Of a stretch of 64,000 nucleotides of DNA, positions 1 through 9,572 are shown piece by piece; position 1 is the stretch's first letter; the number at the start of each line of letters is the position of its first letter. The notes beneath the pieces were generated by a model, which was not told the origin of the DNA, made no database searches, and saw only the letters and a list, made by a program, of their open reading frames with translations. This DNA comes from Teichococcus coralli (GTDB taxonomy: Bacteria; Pseudomonadota; Alphaproteobacteria; Acetobacterales; Acetobacteraceae): the NCBI RefSeq assembly GCF_009829925.1, contig NZ_SNVJ01000004.1:1-64000 (forward strand), written 5' to 3'. Position numbers and translations under genes: made by a program.

Positions 1-26
1 GCGTCGTCGCCTCCATCAGCGCGTAA
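1..26 (+). CDS. tuf: Elongation factor Tu, C-terminal end (partial)
   Basis: Codons from position 3 read VVASISA followed by TAA at 24-26. EF-Tu proteins end in a GAGVVA-type motif, and tuf normally lies directly upstream of rpsJ in this operon, so this is read as the last seven codons of tuf. The rest lies outside the window. The call rests on a very short match plus synteny. Confidence 0.6.
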
Positions 27-57
27 TCGGACGCGGAAAGAGAACAGGCGCCAGACC

Positions 58-366
58 ATGGACAGCCAGAACATCCGCATCCGCCTCAAGGCGTTCGATC
101 ACCGCGTGCTGGATGGCAGCACGCGGGAGATCGTGAACACCGCGAAGCGGACCGGCGCGCGCGTGCGGGGCCCGATCCCGCTGCCGACCGAGATCGAGCG
201 GTTCACCGTGAACCGCTCCCCGCATGTTGACAAGAAGAGCCGTGAGCAGTTCGAGATCCGGACGCACCGGCGCTTGCTTGATATCGTCGATCCCACCCCG
301 CAGACCGTGGACGCGCTGATGAAGCTCGACCTGGCCGCCGGTGTGGACGTCGAGATCAAGCTCTAA
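58..366 (+). CDS. rpsJ: 30S ribosomal protein S10
   Basis: The 102-residue product is full length for S10, which sits in the head of the 30S subunit and, as NusE, joins the NusB antitermination complex. The N-terminus ([19 protein letters not shown]) and the [20 protein letters not shown] loop are diagnostic. It is the first gene of the S10 block, 31 bases after the tuf stop, so its promoter is probably upstream of tuf. Very sure. Confidence 0.98.
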   Translation: MDSQNIRIRLKAFDHRVLDGSTREIVNTAKRTGARVRGPIPLPTEIERFTVNRSPHVDKKSREQFEIRTHRRLLDIVDPTPQTVDALMKLDLAAGVDVEIKL

Positions 367-387
367 GGCCCGGGGGAGCAATCTGCC

Positions 388-1074
388 ATGGCCGCGAAGA
401 ATGGTCGCACCGGCCTGATCGCGAAGAAGCTGGGCATGACCCGGCTGTTCAACGACGACGGCTCGACCGTGCCCGTCACCGTGCTGCACCTCGACCAGGT
501 GCGCGTGGTGGCTGCCCGCACGGACGAGAAGGACGGTTATAATGCGGTGCAGCTGGGCATTGGCCTGGCCAAGCCGAAGAACGTCTCGAAGCCCAACAAG
601 GGTCATTTCGCCAAGGCGGGCGTCGAGGCTCCGAAGAAGGTCGTGGAGTTCCGGGTGGCGGCTGATGCCGCGCTGGAGCCGGGCGCCAAGCTGACCGCGA
701 ATCACTTCGTGAAGGGTCAGCTGGTCGACGTGACCGGGCAGTCGAAGGGCAAGGGCTTCGCGGGTGCGATGAAGCGCTGGAACTTCAGCGGCCTGGAGGC
801 GACGCACGGCGTTTCCATCAGCCACCGTAGCCACGGCTCGACGGGCAACCGTCAGGATCCGGGCAAGACCTTCAAGAACAAGAAGATGGCTGGCCATCTG
901 GGTGTTGAGCGCGTGACCACGCAGAACCTGGAGGTCGCCGGTTTCGACCTCGAAAAGGGGCTGCTGATGGTCAAGGGCGCGGTGCCTGGTGCGAAGGGCG
1001 GGTATGTGCTGGTGCGCGACGCGGTGAAGTCCGCGCGCCATGCCGATGCGCCGTTCCCCGCGGCCGTGGCCTGA
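388..1074 (+). CDS. rplC: 50S ribosomal protein L3
   Basis: L3 is an early-assembly 50S protein that binds 23S rRNA near the peptidyl-transferase centre. The 228-residue sequence begins with the family pattern [13 protein letters not shown] and contains the conserved loop segment [13 protein letters not shown] around residue 125, then [20 protein letters not shown]. The start is preceded by a GGGGGAGCA ribosome-binding region. A short alanine-rich C-terminal tail extends beyond the core fold. Confidence 0.98.
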   Translation: MAAKNGRTGLIAKKLGMTRLFNDDGSTVPVTVLHLDQVRVVAARTDEKDGYNAVQLGIGLAKPKNVSKPNKGHFAKAGVEAPKKVVEFRVAADAALEPGAKLTANHFVKGQLVDVTGQSKGKGFAGAMKRWNFSGLEATHGVSISHRSHGSTGNRQDPGKTFKNKKMAGHLGVERVTTQNLEVAGFDLEKGLLMVKGAVPGAKGGYVLVRDAVKSARHADAPFPAAVA

Positions 1075-1084
1075 GGGTATCGAC

Positions 1085-1705
1085 ATGCAGGTTCCTGTCA
1101 TCACCCTGGACAACGGCCAGGCCGGCGAGATCGATCTCCCGGACGCGCTGTTCGCCGCTTCTCCTCGCGCCGACATCATGGCGCGCGTGGTGCACTGGCA
1201 GCTCGCCAAGCGCCGCGCCGGCACCCACAAGGTGAAGGGGATGGCCGAGGTTTCCGGGACGACCAAGAAGCCGTATCGGCAGAAGGGCACCGGCAACGCG
1301 CGCCAGGGCTCGCTCCGCGCGCCGCAGTACCGCACCGGTGGCATCGTCCACGGGCCGGTCGTGCGCGACCATGGCTACTCGCTGAACAAGAAGGTCCGCC
1401 GCCTGGGCCTGATCAGCGCGCTGAGCCAGAAGGCCGCCGAGGGCAAGCTGATCGTCCTCGACACCACGGCCCTCGGCGACGCCGCCAAGACCTCCGCCGT
1501 GGCTTCCAAGGTCAAGGCGCTGGGCTGGAAGAGCGCGCTGGTGGTGGACGCCACGGTGGAGGACGGCTTCGGCCGCGCCGTGCGCAACCTCCCGCACGTG
1601 AACGTTCTGCCGACGCTCGGCGCGAACGTCTACGACATCCTGAACCATGACGTGCTGGCGGTGACCCGCCAGGCCGTCGAGGCTCTGAAGGAGCGGCTGG
1701 CATGA
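1085..1705 (+). CDS. rplD: 50S ribosomal protein L4
   Basis: The 206-residue product matches L4, which lines the exit tunnel and binds 23S rRNA domain I. The extended loop with [32 protein letters not shown] features (about residues 45-80) is diagnostic. The ATG at 1085 is chosen over an upstream in-frame ATG at 1040 because the latter lies inside rplC and 1085 gives the usual L4 N-terminus. The end overlaps rplW by 4 bases (ATGA), implying translational coupling. No sign of a changed autoregulatory role could be judged. Confidence 0.97.
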   Translation: MQVPVITLDNGQAGEIDLPDALFAASPRADIMARVVHWQLAKRRAGTHKVKGMAEVSGTTKKPYRQKGTGNARQGSLRAPQYRTGGIVHGPVVRDHGYSLNKKVRRLGLISALSQKAAEGKLIVLDTTALGDAAKTSAVASKVKALGWKSALVVDATVEDGFGRAVRNLPHVNVLPTLGANVYDILNHDVLAVTRQAVEALKERLA

Positions 1706-2034
1706 GCGAGACCGCGACCAAGAAGCCCGCGATCGTGATCTCGCGCGAGAAGATGTACCAGACCATCCTCGCGCCGGTCATCACCGAGAAGGCCACCGGC
1801 CTCGCCGAGCAGAACCAGGTCACCTTCAAGGTGCCGCTGACTGCCACGAAGCCGGAGATCAAGGCCTCGGTGGAGGGTCTGTTCGGCGTGCAGGTGCTCG
1901 CCGTCAACACGATCCTGACCAAGGGCAAGACCAAGCGGGTGCGCGGCCGCGAGGGCCGCCGCTCCGACTTCAAGAAGGCGATCGTGCGCCTGGCCGAAGG
2001 CCAGAGCATCGATCTGACGACGGGGCTCGCCTAA
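1702..2034 (+). CDS. rplW: 50S ribosomal protein L23
   Basis: L23 sits at the peptide tunnel exit and docks trigger factor and SRP. The 110-residue protein has an N-terminal extension of about 18 residues before the core [17 protein letters not shown]. The rRNA-binding loop [21 protein letters not shown] follows. It overlaps rplD by four bases and ends three bases before rplB. Confidence 0.97.
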   Translation: MSETATKKPAIVISREKMYQTILAPVITEKATGLAEQNQVTFKVPLTATKPEIKASVEGLFGVQVLAVNTILTKGKTKRVRGREGRRSDFKKAIVRLAEGQSIDLTTGLA

Positions 2035-2037
2035 GCC

Positions 2038-2871
2038 ATGGCGCTGAAGCACTTTAACCCGGTCACCCCGAGCCTGCGCGGGACGATCCTCATTGATCGT
2101 TCTGAGCTGTACAAGGGCAAGCCGGTCAAGCAGCTGACGGAGGGCAAGAGCCACTCCGGCGGCCGCAACAATCATGGCCGCATCACCGTCCGGTTCCGGG
2201 GCGGCGGGCACAAGCAGAGCTACCGCGTCGTTGACTTCAAGCGGCGGAAGTTCGATGTGCCGGCCACCGTGGAGCGGCTGGAATACGACCCGAACCGCAC
2301 CGCCTTCATCGCGCTGCTGAAGTATGAGGACGGCGAGCTCGCCTACATCCTCGCGCCGCAGCGCCTGAAGGTGGGTGACACGGTCGTGGCCGGCGAGCGC
2401 GTGGACATCAAGCCCGGCAACGCGATGCCGCTCGGCTCCATCCCGGTGGGCACGATCGTCCACAACATCGAGATGAAGCCCGGCGCCGGCGGCAAGATCG
2501 CCCGCTCGGCCGGCACCTACGCGCAGCTCGTCGGCAAGGACGCCGGCTACGCGCAGGTGAAGCTGATGTCCGGCGAGCTGCGCCTGGTGCGTGGCGAGTG
2601 CATGGCCTCCATCGGTGCGGTGTCCAACCCGGACAACCAGAACCAGGAGATCGGCAAGGCTGGCCGCAGCCGCTGGCTGGGCCGTCGCCCGCACAACCGC
2701 GGCGTCGTGATGAACCCGGTCGATCACCCGCACGGTGGTGGTGAGGGCCGCACCTCCGGTGGCCGCCATCCGGTGACGCCGTGGGGCAAGCCGACCAAGG
2801 GCTACAAGACCCGCACCAACAAGCGCACGGACAACCTGATTGTTCGTCGCCGCAACGTGACGAAGGGCTGA
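2038..2871 (+). CDS. rplB: 50S ribosomal protein L2
   Basis: L2 is one of the most conserved 50S proteins, needed for subunit association and peptidyl transferase activity. At 277 residues it is full length. The signature region [17 protein letters not shown] (about residues 221-237), holding the conserved histidine of the peptidyl-transferase site, is intact. It is followed five bases later by rpsS. Confidence 0.98.
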   Translation: MALKHFNPVTPSLRGTILIDRSELYKGKPVKQLTEGKSHSGGRNNHGRITVRFRGGGHKQSYRVVDFKRRKFDVPATVERLEYDPNRTAFIALLKYEDGELAYILAPQRLKVGDTVVAGERVDIKPGNAMPLGSIPVGTIVHNIEMKPGAGGKIARSAGTYAQLVGKDAGYAQVKLMSGELRLVRGECMASIGAVSNPDNQNQEIGKAGRSRWLGRRPHNRGVVMNPVDHPHGGGEGRTSGGRHPVTPWGKPTKGYKTRTNKRTDNLIVRRRNVTKG

Positions 2872-2876
2872 CCGCG

Positions 2877-3155
2877 ATGGCGCGCAGTGTCTGGAAGGGC
2901 CCGTTCGTCGACGGTTACCTGCTGAACAAGGCGGAAGCGGCGCGTGCCTCCACCCGCAACGAGATCATCAAGATCTGGTCGCGGCGGAGCACGATCCTGC
3001 CGCAGTTCGTGGGGCTGACCTTCGGCGTGTACAACGGGAAGAAGTTCATCCCCGTGCAGGTGTCGGAGAACATGGTGGGGCACAAGTTCGGCGAGTTCTC
3101 GCCGACCCGGACCTTCACCGGCCACTCGTCCGACAAGAAGGCGAAGCGAGGCTGA
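2877..3155 (+). CDS. rpsS: 30S ribosomal protein S19
   Basis: S19 forms a complex with S13 in the head of the 30S subunit. The 92-residue product begins [16 protein letters not shown] and ends with the conserved [16 protein letters not shown] segment. The ATG at 2877 is chosen rather than the in-frame ATG at 2781, which lies inside rplB, because 92 residues is the family length. Confidence 0.97.
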   Translation: MARSVWKGPFVDGYLLNKAEAARASTRNEIIKIWSRRSTILPQFVGLTFGVYNGKKFIPVQVSENMVGHKFGEFSPTRTFTGHSSDKKAKRG

Positions 3156-3159
3156 TGCG

Positions 3160-3564
3160 ATGAGCAAGCCGAAGCACGAGCGCACGCTCGCCGAGACCGC
3201 GGCGCAGGCGGTCACCCGCAACATCCGGGTGTCGCCGTACAAGCTGAACCTGGCTGCTGGCCTGATCCGCGGCAAGAAGGCGCAGGACGCGGTCGCGATC
3301 CTGACCTTCTCCAAGCGCCGGATCGCCCAGACGGTGAAGGCGACGCTGGAGAGCGCCATTGCGAACGCGGAGAACAACCACCAGCTCGACGTGGACCGCC
3401 TGGTCGTGTCGCGCGTGGAGGTGGGCCGCGCCGTGGTGATGAAGCGCTTCCATGCGCGCGGCCGCGGCAAGGCGGCGCGGGTCGAGAAATGGTTCAGCCA
3501 CCTGTCGATCACGGTTGCCGAGCAGCAGGCGGAAGCCGAGCCGGCGCAGCAGGAGGCCGCGTAA
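3160..3564 (+). CDS. rplV: 50S ribosomal protein L22
   Basis: L22 contributes to the polypeptide exit tunnel with its long beta-hairpin. The 134-residue sequence contains [17 protein letters not shown] and the family-typical [17 protein letters not shown], followed by the hairpin rich in arginine and glycine ([15 protein letters not shown]). It has a C-terminal [15 protein letters not shown] extension, usual among alphaproteobacteria. Confidence 0.97.
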   Translation: MSKPKHERTLAETAAQAVTRNIRVSPYKLNLAAGLIRGKKAQDAVAILTFSKRRIAQTVKATLESAIANAENNHQLDVDRLVVSRVEVGRAVVMKRFHARGRGKAARVEKWFSHLSITVAEQQAEAEPAQQEAA

Positions 3565-3565
3565 C

Positions 3566-4243
3566 ATGGGCCACAAAGTCAATCCGATCGGGCTGCGGCT
3601 CGGCATCAACCGCACCTGGGACTCCCGCTGGTTCGCCGGCGACGACTATGCCCGGCTGCTGCATGATGACATCAAGCTCCGCAAGACCCTGAAGGATCGC
3701 CTGAAGGGCGCCGGCGTCTCGAAGGTGATCATCGAGCGCCCGGCGAAGAAGCCGCGCGTGACGATCCATGCCGCCCGCCCGGGCGTCGTGATCGGCAAGA
3801 AGGGTGCCGACATCGAGGTGCTGCGCAAGGACCTGGCGAAGCTCGCCGGGGCCGAGGTGGCGCTGAACATCGTCGAGATCCGCAAGCCGGAGATCGAGGC
3901 GCAGCTGGTGGCCGAGAGCATCGCCCAGCAGCTGGAGCGCCGCGTTGCCTTCCGCCGCGCGATGAAGCGCGCGGTGCAGTCCGCCATGCGCCTTGGCGCC
4001 GGCGGCATCCGGATCAATTGCGGCGGCCGCCTCGGCGGCGCCGAGATCGCCCGGATGGAGTGGTATCGCGAGGGGCGGGTGCCGCTGCACACGCTGCGCG
4101 CCGATATCGACTACGGCACGGCGACCGCGAAGACGACCTATGGCACCTGCGGTGTGAAGGTCTGGATCTTCAAGGGCGAGATTTTGGCGCACGATCCGCT
4201 GGCGCAGGACAAGCGCGCCGCGGAGCAGGCGCCGCAGCGCTGA
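3566..4243 (+). CDS. rpsC: 30S ribosomal protein S3
   Basis: S3 lies at the mRNA entry tunnel and has helicase-associated function. The 225-residue product starts [14 protein letters not shown]. It carries the type II KH domain with the GxxG-like loop [17 protein letters not shown] (about residues 67-83) and the C-terminal domain with [27 protein letters not shown] features. The start at 3566 is two bases after the rplV stop; the longer upstream frame is inside rplV. Confidence 0.97.
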   Translation: MGHKVNPIGLRLGINRTWDSRWFAGDDYARLLHDDIKLRKTLKDRLKGAGVSKVIIERPAKKPRVTIHAARPGVVIGKKGADIEVLRKDLAKLAGAEVALNIVEIRKPEIEAQLVAESIAQQLERRVAFRRAMKRAVQSAMRLGAGGIRINCGGRLGGAEIARMEWYREGRVPLHTLRADIDYGTATAKTTYGTCGVKVWIFKGEILAHDPLAQDKRAAEQAPQR

Positions 4244-4255
4244 GGATAACAGACG

Positions 4256-4678
4256 ATGCTTTCCCCGAAGCGCACGAAGTTCCGTAAGGCGCACAAGGGC
4301 CGGATCAAGGGCGTGGCGAAGGGCGGCTTCTCGCTGTCCTTCGGCGGCTTCGGCCTGAAGGCGCTGGAGCCGGAGCGGGTTACCGCCCGGCAGATCGAGG
4401 CGGCGCGCCGCGCCATCACCCGCGCCATGAAGCGTCAGGGCCGGGTGTGGATCCGCATCTTCCCGGACGTCCCGGTCTCAACCAAGCCGGCGGAAGTCCG
4501 CATGGGTTCCGGCAAGGGCGCGCCCGAATACTGGGTGGCCCGCGTGAAGCCGGGCCGCATGATGTTCGAGATCGACGGCGTGACGCCCGAGACGGCGCGT
4601 GAGGCGCTGACCCTCGGCGCGGCCAAGCTGCCGATCAAGACCAAGTTCGTGACCCGCCTGGGCGCGGCGGAGGCTTGA
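4256..4678 (+). CDS. rplP: 50S ribosomal protein L16
   Basis: L16 helps position A- and P-site tRNA. The 140-residue protein starts [19 protein letters not shown] and contains the conserved basic core with [26 protein letters not shown]. It follows rpsC with a 12-base gap that carries a GAGGATAA ribosome-binding segment. Confidence 0.97.
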   Translation: MLSPKRTKFRKAHKGRIKGVAKGGFSLSFGGFGLKALEPERVTARQIEAARRAITRAMKRQGRVWIRIFPDVPVSTKPAEVRMGSGKGAPEYWVARVKPGRMMFEIDGVTPETAREALTLGAAKLPIKTKFVTRLGAAEA

Positions 4679-4682
4679 GCCG

Positions 4683-4889
4683 ATGACGAAGATCGTGGAT
4701 GTCCGGACCAAGTCCCCGGACGAACTGAAGGCGATGCTGCTGGACCTCCGCAAGGAGCAGTTCAACCTGCGTTTCCAGCGCGCGACCGGCCAGCTTGAGG
4801 CGGTTTCCCGCATCAAGGTGGTGCGCCGCGACATCGCCCGTGTTAAGACGGTTCTGGCCGAGCAGTCCCGCTCGGCCGCCAAGGCCTGA
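4683..4889 (+). CDS. rpmC: 50S ribosomal protein L29
   Basis: This 68-residue two-helix protein sits near the tunnel exit beside L23. The family signature [18 protein letters not shown] (about residues 22-39) is intact. It starts four bases after rplP. Confidence 0.96.
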   Translation: MTKIVDVRTKSPDELKAMLLDLRKEQFNLRFQRATGQLEAVSRIKVVRRDIARVKTVLAEQSRSAAKA

Positions 4890-4906
4890 TTGAGGAGACC
4901 CCGGCT

Positions 4907-5200
4907 ATGCCGAAGCGCGTCCTCACCGGGCGGGTCGTCAGCGACAAGATGGACAAGACCGTAACGGTTCTTGTCGAGCGTCGCGTGATGCATCCGCTCT
5001 ACAAGAAGTTCATCCGGCGCTCGAAGAAGTACGCCGCGCATGATGACGCCAACCTGTGCAAGGAAGGCGACGTCGTGTCGATCGAGGAGTGCCGTCCGCT
5101 CAGCAAGCGGAAGACCTGGCTGGTGATCGAGCGCAATGGCGCGCCGGTCGTCACGTCGGGCTTCAGCGCGGGCGCTGCCGCGACTGCCGCGCAGGCCTGA
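4907..5200 (+). CDS. rpsQ: 30S ribosomal protein S17
   Basis: S17 is a primary 16S rRNA-binding protein of OB fold. The 97-residue product carries [20 protein letters not shown] and the downstream [18 protein letters not shown] pattern. Compared with the usual 80-90 residues it has a small C-terminal alanine-rich tail (about residues 83-97), which probably projects from the core. Confidence 0.97.
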   Translation: MPKRVLTGRVVSDKMDKTVTVLVERRVMHPLYKKFIRRSKKYAAHDDANLCKEGDVVSIEECRPLSKRKTWLVIERNGAPVVTSGFSAGAAATAAQA

Positions 5201-5213
5201 GGACGACTGACCG

Positions 5214-5582
5214 ATGATTATCGTTGAGTCCAACCTTGACGTCGCCGACAACTCGGGCGCGCGCCGTGTCCAGTGCATCAAGGTGCTGGGCGGCTCCAAG
5301 CGCCGCACCGCCTCGGTGGGCGACATCATCGTGGTGTCCGTGAAGGAAGCGATTCCCCGCGGCAAGGTGAAGAAGGGCGACGTGCAGCGCGCCGTGATCG
5401 TGCGCACCGCCTATTCCGTGCGCCGGCCGGACGGCACCGCCATCCGCTTCGACCGCAACGCGGCCGTTCTGATCAACAAGCAGAACGAGCCGATCGGCAC
5501 CCGCATCTTCGGTCCGGTCGTGCGCGAGCTGCGCGCGCGGAAGTTCATGAAGATCATCTCGCTGGCGCCGGAGGTCCTGTAA
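5214..5582 (+). CDS. rplN: 50S ribosomal protein L14
   Basis: L14 takes part in intersubunit bridges and binds RsfS. The 122-residue product is exactly family length, begins [19 protein letters not shown], and ends with [19 protein letters not shown]. It is the first gene of the spc block, 13 bases after rpsQ, with no promoter or terminator visible between the blocks. Confidence 0.98.
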   Translation: MIIVESNLDVADNSGARRVQCIKVLGGSKRRTASVGDIIVVSVKEAIPRGKVKKGDVQRAVIVRTAYSVRRPDGTAIRFDRNAAVLINKQNEPIGTRIFGPVVRELRARKFMKIISLAPEVL

Positions 5583-5584
5583 CC

Positions 5585-5905
5585 ATGGCCGCGAAGATCA
5601 AGAAGGGCGACCGCGTCCAGATCCTGACGGGCAAGGACAAGGGCAAGCGCGGCGAGGTGCTGCGCGTGCTGCCCGAGGACGGACGTGCGGTGGTGCAGGG
5701 CGCCAATGTGGTCAAGCGCCACATGAAGCCCCGCGGCATGGGTCAGCAGGGCGGCATCGTGGAGAAGGAGGCGCCGATCCACCTCTCCAACCTGGCGCTG
5801 ATCGACCCGAAGTCCGACAAGCCGACCCGTGTCGGCTTCAAGGTGCTTGAGGACGGCAAGAAGGTCCGGGTCGCCAAGGCCTCGGGCGAGGTGATCGACG
5901 CATGA
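5585..5905 (+). CDS. rplX: 50S ribosomal protein L24
   Basis: L24 is an assembly-initiator protein with an N-terminal KOW motif ([21 protein letters not shown], about residues 4-24). The product is 106 residues. The ATG at 5585, two bases after the rplN stop, is preferred to an upstream in-frame ATG at 5273 inside rplN. Its end overlaps rplE by four bases. Confidence 0.97.
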   Translation: MAAKIKKGDRVQILTGKDKGKRGEVLRVLPEDGRAVVQGANVVKRHMKPRGMGQQGGIVEKEAPIHLSNLALIDPKSDKPTRVGFKVLEDGKKVRVAKASGEVIDA

Positions 5906-6462
5906 GCGAGGCGAAGGAACTGCCGCGCCTGCAGCAGCACTATGCTGAGGCGGTGCGCAAGGCACTGGTCGAGGAGTTCGGCTACGGCAACCCGATGCAG
6001 GTGCCGAAGCTCTCCAAGATCGTCATCAACATGGGCGTGGGCGAGGCCGCGGGCGACCAGAAGAAGCTGGACGCCGCGCTGGCCGACCTCACCGTCATCG
6101 CCGGCCAGAAGCCGGTGAAGACCCTGGCCAAGAAGGCGATCGCCGGCTTCAAGATCCGCGAGGGTCAGGCGATCGGCTGCAAGGTGACGCTGCGCCGGGC
6201 CCGCATGTACGAGTTTCTCGATCGTCTGGTGACGATCGCGCTGCCGCGCATGCGTGACTTCCGTGGCCTGCCGGGCAATAAGGGCTTCGACGGCCGGGGG
6301 AACTTCTCCCTGGGCCTGAAGGAGCAGATCGTGTTCCCCGAGATCAGCTATGACAAGGTGGACACGGTTCGCGGCATGGACATCGTGTTCGTCACGACGG
6401 CGAAGACGGACAAGGAAGCCAAGGCCCTGTTGAAGGGCTTCGACCTCCCCTTCGCCACCTGA
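5902..6462 (+). CDS. rplE: 50S ribosomal protein L5
   Basis: L5 binds 5S rRNA with L18 and L25 and forms part of the central protuberance. The 186-residue sequence has the conserved [11 protein letters not shown] segment, [21 protein letters not shown], and the P-site loop [21 protein letters not shown]. It overlaps rplX by ATGA. Confidence 0.98.
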   Translation: MSEAKELPRLQQHYAEAVRKALVEEFGYGNPMQVPKLSKIVINMGVGEAAGDQKKLDAALADLTVIAGQKPVKTLAKKAIAGFKIREGQAIGCKVTLRRARMYEFLDRLVTIALPRMRDFRGLPGNKGFDGRGNFSLGLKEQIVFPEISYDKVDTVRGMDIVFVTTAKTDKEAKALLKGFDLPFAT

Positions 6463-6514
6463 TGTTTGGAAAACCGCCCGTTGGATCGGGCAGGTTCCGG
6501 AGGATTTAGACCGC

Positions 6515-6820
6515 ATGGCCAAGACCTCGGCTGTCGAGAAGAACCAGCGCCGCGCGCGCCTCTCGAAGCTGCATGCCGCCAAGCGCGCCGCCCTGAAGGA
6601 CGTGGTGATGAACCGCGAGCTCCCCGTTGAGGAGCGCTTCGAGGCGACGCTTAAGCTGGCTGAGCTGCCGCGCAATGGTGCCAGGGTGCGGGTTCGCCTG
6701 CGCTGCGAGCTGACCGGCCGCCCGCGCGGCAACTACCGCAAGTTCAAGCTGAGCCGTAACGCGCTCCGTGACCTGGCCTCGAACGGCCAGATCCCGGGTC
6801 TCGTTAAGGCGAGCTGGTAA
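6515..6820 (+). CDS. rpsN: 30S ribosomal protein S14 (zinc-independent form)
   Basis: S14 is a late-assembling protein of the 30S head. At 101 residues this is the long form, which lacks the paired CxxC zinc motifs of the short paralogue; only one cysteine is visible ([15 protein letters not shown]). The 52-base gap after rplE contains a small GCCCG/CGGGC hairpin (6476-6491) and a GGAGGA ribosome-binding site at 6499-6504. Confidence 0.97.
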   Translation: MAKTSAVEKNQRRARLSKLHAAKRAALKDVVMNRELPVEERFEATLKLAELPRNGARVRVRLRCELTGRPRGNYRKFKLSRNALRDLASNGQIPGLVKASW

Positions 6821-6829
6821 GGGGGCCGC

Positions 6830-7228
6830 ATGTCGCTGTCCGATCCGCTGGGCGATATGCTGACGCGCATCCGTAATGCGCATCGCGCCCGTCAGTCCCG
6901 CTGCACCTCGCCCGCCAGCCGCCTGCGCGCTGACGTGCTCGAAGTGCTGAAGCGCGAGGGCTACATCCGCGCCTGGCGCTCCGAGCAGGTCCGCCCGGGC
7001 GTCAGCATGCTCGACATCGAGCTGAAGTATTCCGAGGGCGAGCCGGCCATCAAGGAGATCATGCGCGTCTCCAAGCCGGGCCGCCGGGTCTACTCGAAGA
7101 TCCGCGAGCTGCCGAAGTTCTACAACGGGCTCGGCATTTCCATCCTCTCCACGCCGCGTGGCGTGATGAGCGACAACGAGGCCCGCGTCGCCAATGTCGG
7201 CGGCGAGGTCCTCTGCCGCGTGTTCTGA
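6830..7228 (+). CDS. rpsH: 30S ribosomal protein S8
   Basis: S8 is a primary 16S rRNA-binding protein and, in enterobacteria, the autoregulator of the spc operon. The 132-residue product begins [20 protein letters not shown] and ends with the conserved [30 protein letters not shown] pattern. Whether the autoregulatory site is conserved here cannot be told from the sequence. Confidence 0.97.
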   Translation: MSLSDPLGDMLTRIRNAHRARQSRCTSPASRLRADVLEVLKREGYIRAWRSEQVRPGVSMLDIELKYSEGEPAIKEIMRVSKPGRRVYSKIRELPKFYNGLGISILSTPRGVMSDNEARVANVGGEVLCRVF

Positions 7229-7241
7229 GGGAGGGAGAGGC

Positions 7242-7778
7242 ATGTCGCGCGTCGGCAAGTATCCCGTCTCCGTCCCCGCGGGCGTGACGGTCGCGATGAA
7301 GGATGGCGTGGTCTCCGCCAAGGGCAAGCTCGGCGAGCTGTCCATGCCGGTGGTCACCGACGCCGTCTCGGTGTCGGTCGAGGACAACCAGGTCACGGTG
7401 CAGCCGCTCGGCTCCGACCGTCGTTCGCGCACGCTGTGGGGCACCACCCGCAGCCTGATCAACGGCATGGTCACCGGCGTCTCCACCGGCTTCTCCAAGT
7501 CCATGGAGATCACCGGCACGGGTTACCGTGCCGCGGTCCAGGGCAAGGAGCTGGTGCTGAACCTCGGCTACAGCCACGAGATCCGCTACCCGATCCCGGA
7601 AGGCATCAAGATCACCACCGAGCGCCCGACCGCCATCAAGGTCGAGGGCGTGAGCAAGCAGGTGGTTGGTCAGGTGGCCGCCGAGATCCGCGGTTTCCGC
7701 GGCCCCGAGCCCTACAAGGGCAAGGGCGTGCGCTACGCGGACGAGGTGATCCTCCGGAAGGAGGGGAAGAAGAAGTAA
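7242..7778 (+). CDS. rplF: 50S ribosomal protein L6
   Basis: L6 lies near the GTPase centre of the 50S subunit. The 178-residue protein begins [15 protein letters not shown] and carries the C-terminal signature [15 protein letters not shown] followed by a lysine-rich tail. The start at 7242 follows a GGGAGGGAGAGG Shine-Dalgarno sequence; an upstream ATG at 7194 is inside rpsH. Confidence 0.97.
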   Translation: MSRVGKYPVSVPAGVTVAMKDGVVSAKGKLGELSMPVVTDAVSVSVEDNQVTVQPLGSDRRSRTLWGTTRSLINGMVTGVSTGFSKSMEITGTGYRAAVQGKELVLNLGYSHEIRYPIPEGIKITTERPTAIKVEGVSKQVVGQVAAEIRGFRGPEPYKGKGVRYADEVILRKEGKKK

Positions 7779-7779
7779 G

Positions 7780-8142
7780 ATGGCGAACAAGCTCAATCTG
7801 CAGGAGCGACGGCGCGCCCGTCTGCGCTACCAGCTCCGGCTCAAGAGCGGTGGTCGGCCCCGTCTTTCGGTCTTCCGCTCGGGCAAGCACATCTACGCCC
7901 AGGTCATCGACGACAAGGCCGGGCGTACCCTGGCGGCGGCGTCCACGCTGGAGAAGGTGCAGCGCGAGAGCCTGCGCACCGGCGCGGACAAGGACGCCGC
8001 GACCGTGGTCGGCAAGCTGCTGGCCGAGCGGGCCAAGGCGGCGGGCGTGACCGAGGTCGTGTTCGACCGTGGGCCCTACCTGTATCACGGCCGGGTGAAA
8101 GCCCTGGCGGACGGCGCCCGCGAGGGCGGGCTGTCGTTCTAA
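7780..8142 (+). CDS. rplR: 50S ribosomal protein L18
   Basis: L18 binds 5S rRNA. The 120-residue product has the arginine-rich N-terminus ([13 protein letters not shown]), the [21 protein letters not shown] strand region and the end motif [26 protein letters not shown]. It begins one base after the rplF stop. Confidence 0.97.
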   Translation: MANKLNLQERRRARLRYQLRLKSGGRPRLSVFRSGKHIYAQVIDDKAGRTLAAASTLEKVQRESLRTGADKDAATVVGKLLAERAKAAGVTEVVFDRGPYLYHGRVKALADGAREGGLSF

Positions 8143-8154
8143 GGAGCACAGAAT

Positions 8155-8766
8155 ATGGCACGTGAACCGAGGAGCGGCGGCGGCGGTGACCGCGAGCGTC
8201 GCGGCCGCGGCCCCGATCGCAACGCCGATCGCGAGCAGGGCGACGAGCTGAAGGACAAGCTGGTCACCATCAACCGCGTGGCCAAGGTGGTGAAGGGTGG
8301 CCGTCGCTTCTCCTTCGCCGCCCTGGTGGTGGTCGGTGACGAGAAGGGCCGCGTGGGTTGGGGCGCCGGCAAGGCGCGCGAGGTGCCGGAGGCGATCCGC
8401 AAGGCGACCGAGCGCGCCAAGCGGACCATGATCCGGGTGCCGATGCGCGAGGGCCGGACGCTGCACCACGACGTCATCGGCGAGTTCGGCGCCGGCCGGG
8501 TGCTTTTGCGCGCCGCGCCGGCCGGCACCGGCATCATCGCCGGTGGCCCGATGCGCGCGGTGTTCGAGACGCTGGGCATTGGCGACGTGGTCGCCAAGTG
8601 CACCGGCACGACGAACCCGCACAACATGGTCAAGGCGACCTTCGCGGCGCTGACGCGCTGCACCAGCCCGCGCGCCGTGGCGTCTCGCCGTGGCAAGAAG
8701 GTCTCGGACCTGCTCGGCCCCCGCAAGGATGCCGAGCCGGCGCAGGAGGCGGTGGCCAGTGTCTGA
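8155..8766 (+). CDS. rpsE: 30S ribosomal protein S5
   Basis: S5 is involved in translational accuracy and mRNA unwinding. The 203-residue protein has a basic, glycine-rich N-terminal extension (about 30 residues). The double-stranded-RNA-binding-like domain follows ([20 protein letters not shown]), then the C-terminal domain with [19 protein letters not shown] and [21 protein letters not shown] features. The C-terminal end overlaps the GTG start of rpmD by eight bases. Confidence 0.97.
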   Translation: MAREPRSGGGGDRERRGRGPDRNADREQGDELKDKLVTINRVAKVVKGGRRFSFAALVVVGDEKGRVGWGAGKAREVPEAIRKATERAKRTMIRVPMREGRTLHHDVIGEFGAGRVLLRAAPAGTGIIAGGPMRAVFETLGIGDVVAKCTGTTNPHNMVKATFAALTRCTSPRAVASRRGKKVSDLLGPRKDAEPAQEAVASV

Positions 8767-8959
8767 GCAGAAGAAGACGGTGCGGGTGACGCAGATCGCG
8801 TCCCCCATCGGCCGCAAGCCCGGTCAGCGCGAGACGCTGATCGGCCTGGGGCTCAACAAGATCCGCCGTACGCGCGAGCTGGAGGATACTCCGGCCGTGC
8901 GCGGCATGATCCGCAAGGTCGCACACCTGATCCAGGTGGGCGAGACCACGGAGAAGTGA
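8759..8959 (+). CDS. rpmD: 50S ribosomal protein L30
   Basis: The 66-residue product carries the family pattern [26 protein letters not shown] and ends in [12 protein letters not shown]. The GTG at 8759 is chosen as start because it gives the family length and the N-terminus (M)SEQKKTV; an upstream in-frame ATG at 8690 lies inside rpsE. The eight-base overlap with rpsE suggests coupled translation. Confidence 0.93.
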   Translation: MSEQKKTVRVTQIASPIGRKPGQRETLIGLGLNKIRRTRELEDTPAVRGMIRKVAHLIQVGETTEK

Positions 8960-8960
8960 C

Positions 8961-9452
8961 ATGAAGCTGAACGAGCTTCGCGACAACGAGGGTGCGCGCC
9001 CGAAGTTCAAGCGCATCGGCCGCGGCATCGGCTCCGGCAAGGGCAAGACCGGTGGCCGCGGCGTGAAGGGCCAGAAGGCGCGTACGGGCGTGTCGCTGAA
9101 CGGGTTCGAGGGCGGCCAGCTCCCGATCTACCGGCGCCTGCCGAAGCGCGGCTTCGTCAACCCGTTCCGCAAGGAATACGCGCCGCTCAACCTGCACGTC
9201 CTCGACGCGGCCATCGAGTCGGGCCGCCTGCCGGAAGGCCAGGCGATCGACGAGGCGGCGCTTGAGGCAGCCGGGCTGGTCCGCACGGGTGCCAAGATCG
9301 CCGGCGTCCGCCTGCTGGCGCGCGGCGAGATCAAGCGGGCGGTGAACATCACCGTCTCCGGCGCCTCGGCGGCGGCGATTGCCGCGGTCCAGGCGGCGGG
9401 CGGCACCGTCACGGTGCTGGTCCCGGCGAAGGAAGAAGCGCCCGCGGCGTAA
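8961..9452 (+). CDS. rplO: 50S ribosomal protein L15
   Basis: L15 is a late-assembly 50S protein. At 163 residues it has the glycine-rich N-terminal arm ([22 protein letters not shown]) and the C-terminal globular domain ending in a valine-rich strand. It begins one base after rpmD and is followed by a 120-base gap before secY. Confidence 0.97.
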   Translation: MKLNELRDNEGARPKFKRIGRGIGSGKGKTGGRGVKGQKARTGVSLNGFEGGQLPIYRRLPKRGFVNPFRKEYAPLNLHVLDAAIESGRLPEGQAIDEAALEAAGLVRTGAKIAGVRLLARGEIKRAVNITVSGASAAAIAAVQAAGGTVTVLVPAKEEAPAA

Positions 9453-9459
9453 GCCTTGC

Positions 9460-9479
9460 GCCCCCCGCCTCCGGGGGGC
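9460..9479 (+). terminator. Hairpin between rplO and secY
   Basis: Eight complementary bases (GCCCCCCG / CGGGGGGC) enclose a CCTC loop seven bases after the rplO stop. A second perfect nine-base pair arm follows at 9506-9514 and 9528-9536. Neither has a T-run, so these may attenuate, stabilise the 3' end or simply mark the block boundary rather than fully terminate; secY and adk still need expression from somewhere. Confidence 0.4.
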
Positions 9480-9572
9480 TAGGTGGTGCAAATCAGGGCA
9501 AGGCAGCGGCGCCGCGGGAGAGCCCCCCGGCGCCGCAGTCATGTTGCCCATCGGATATCGAGGGGCGAAATC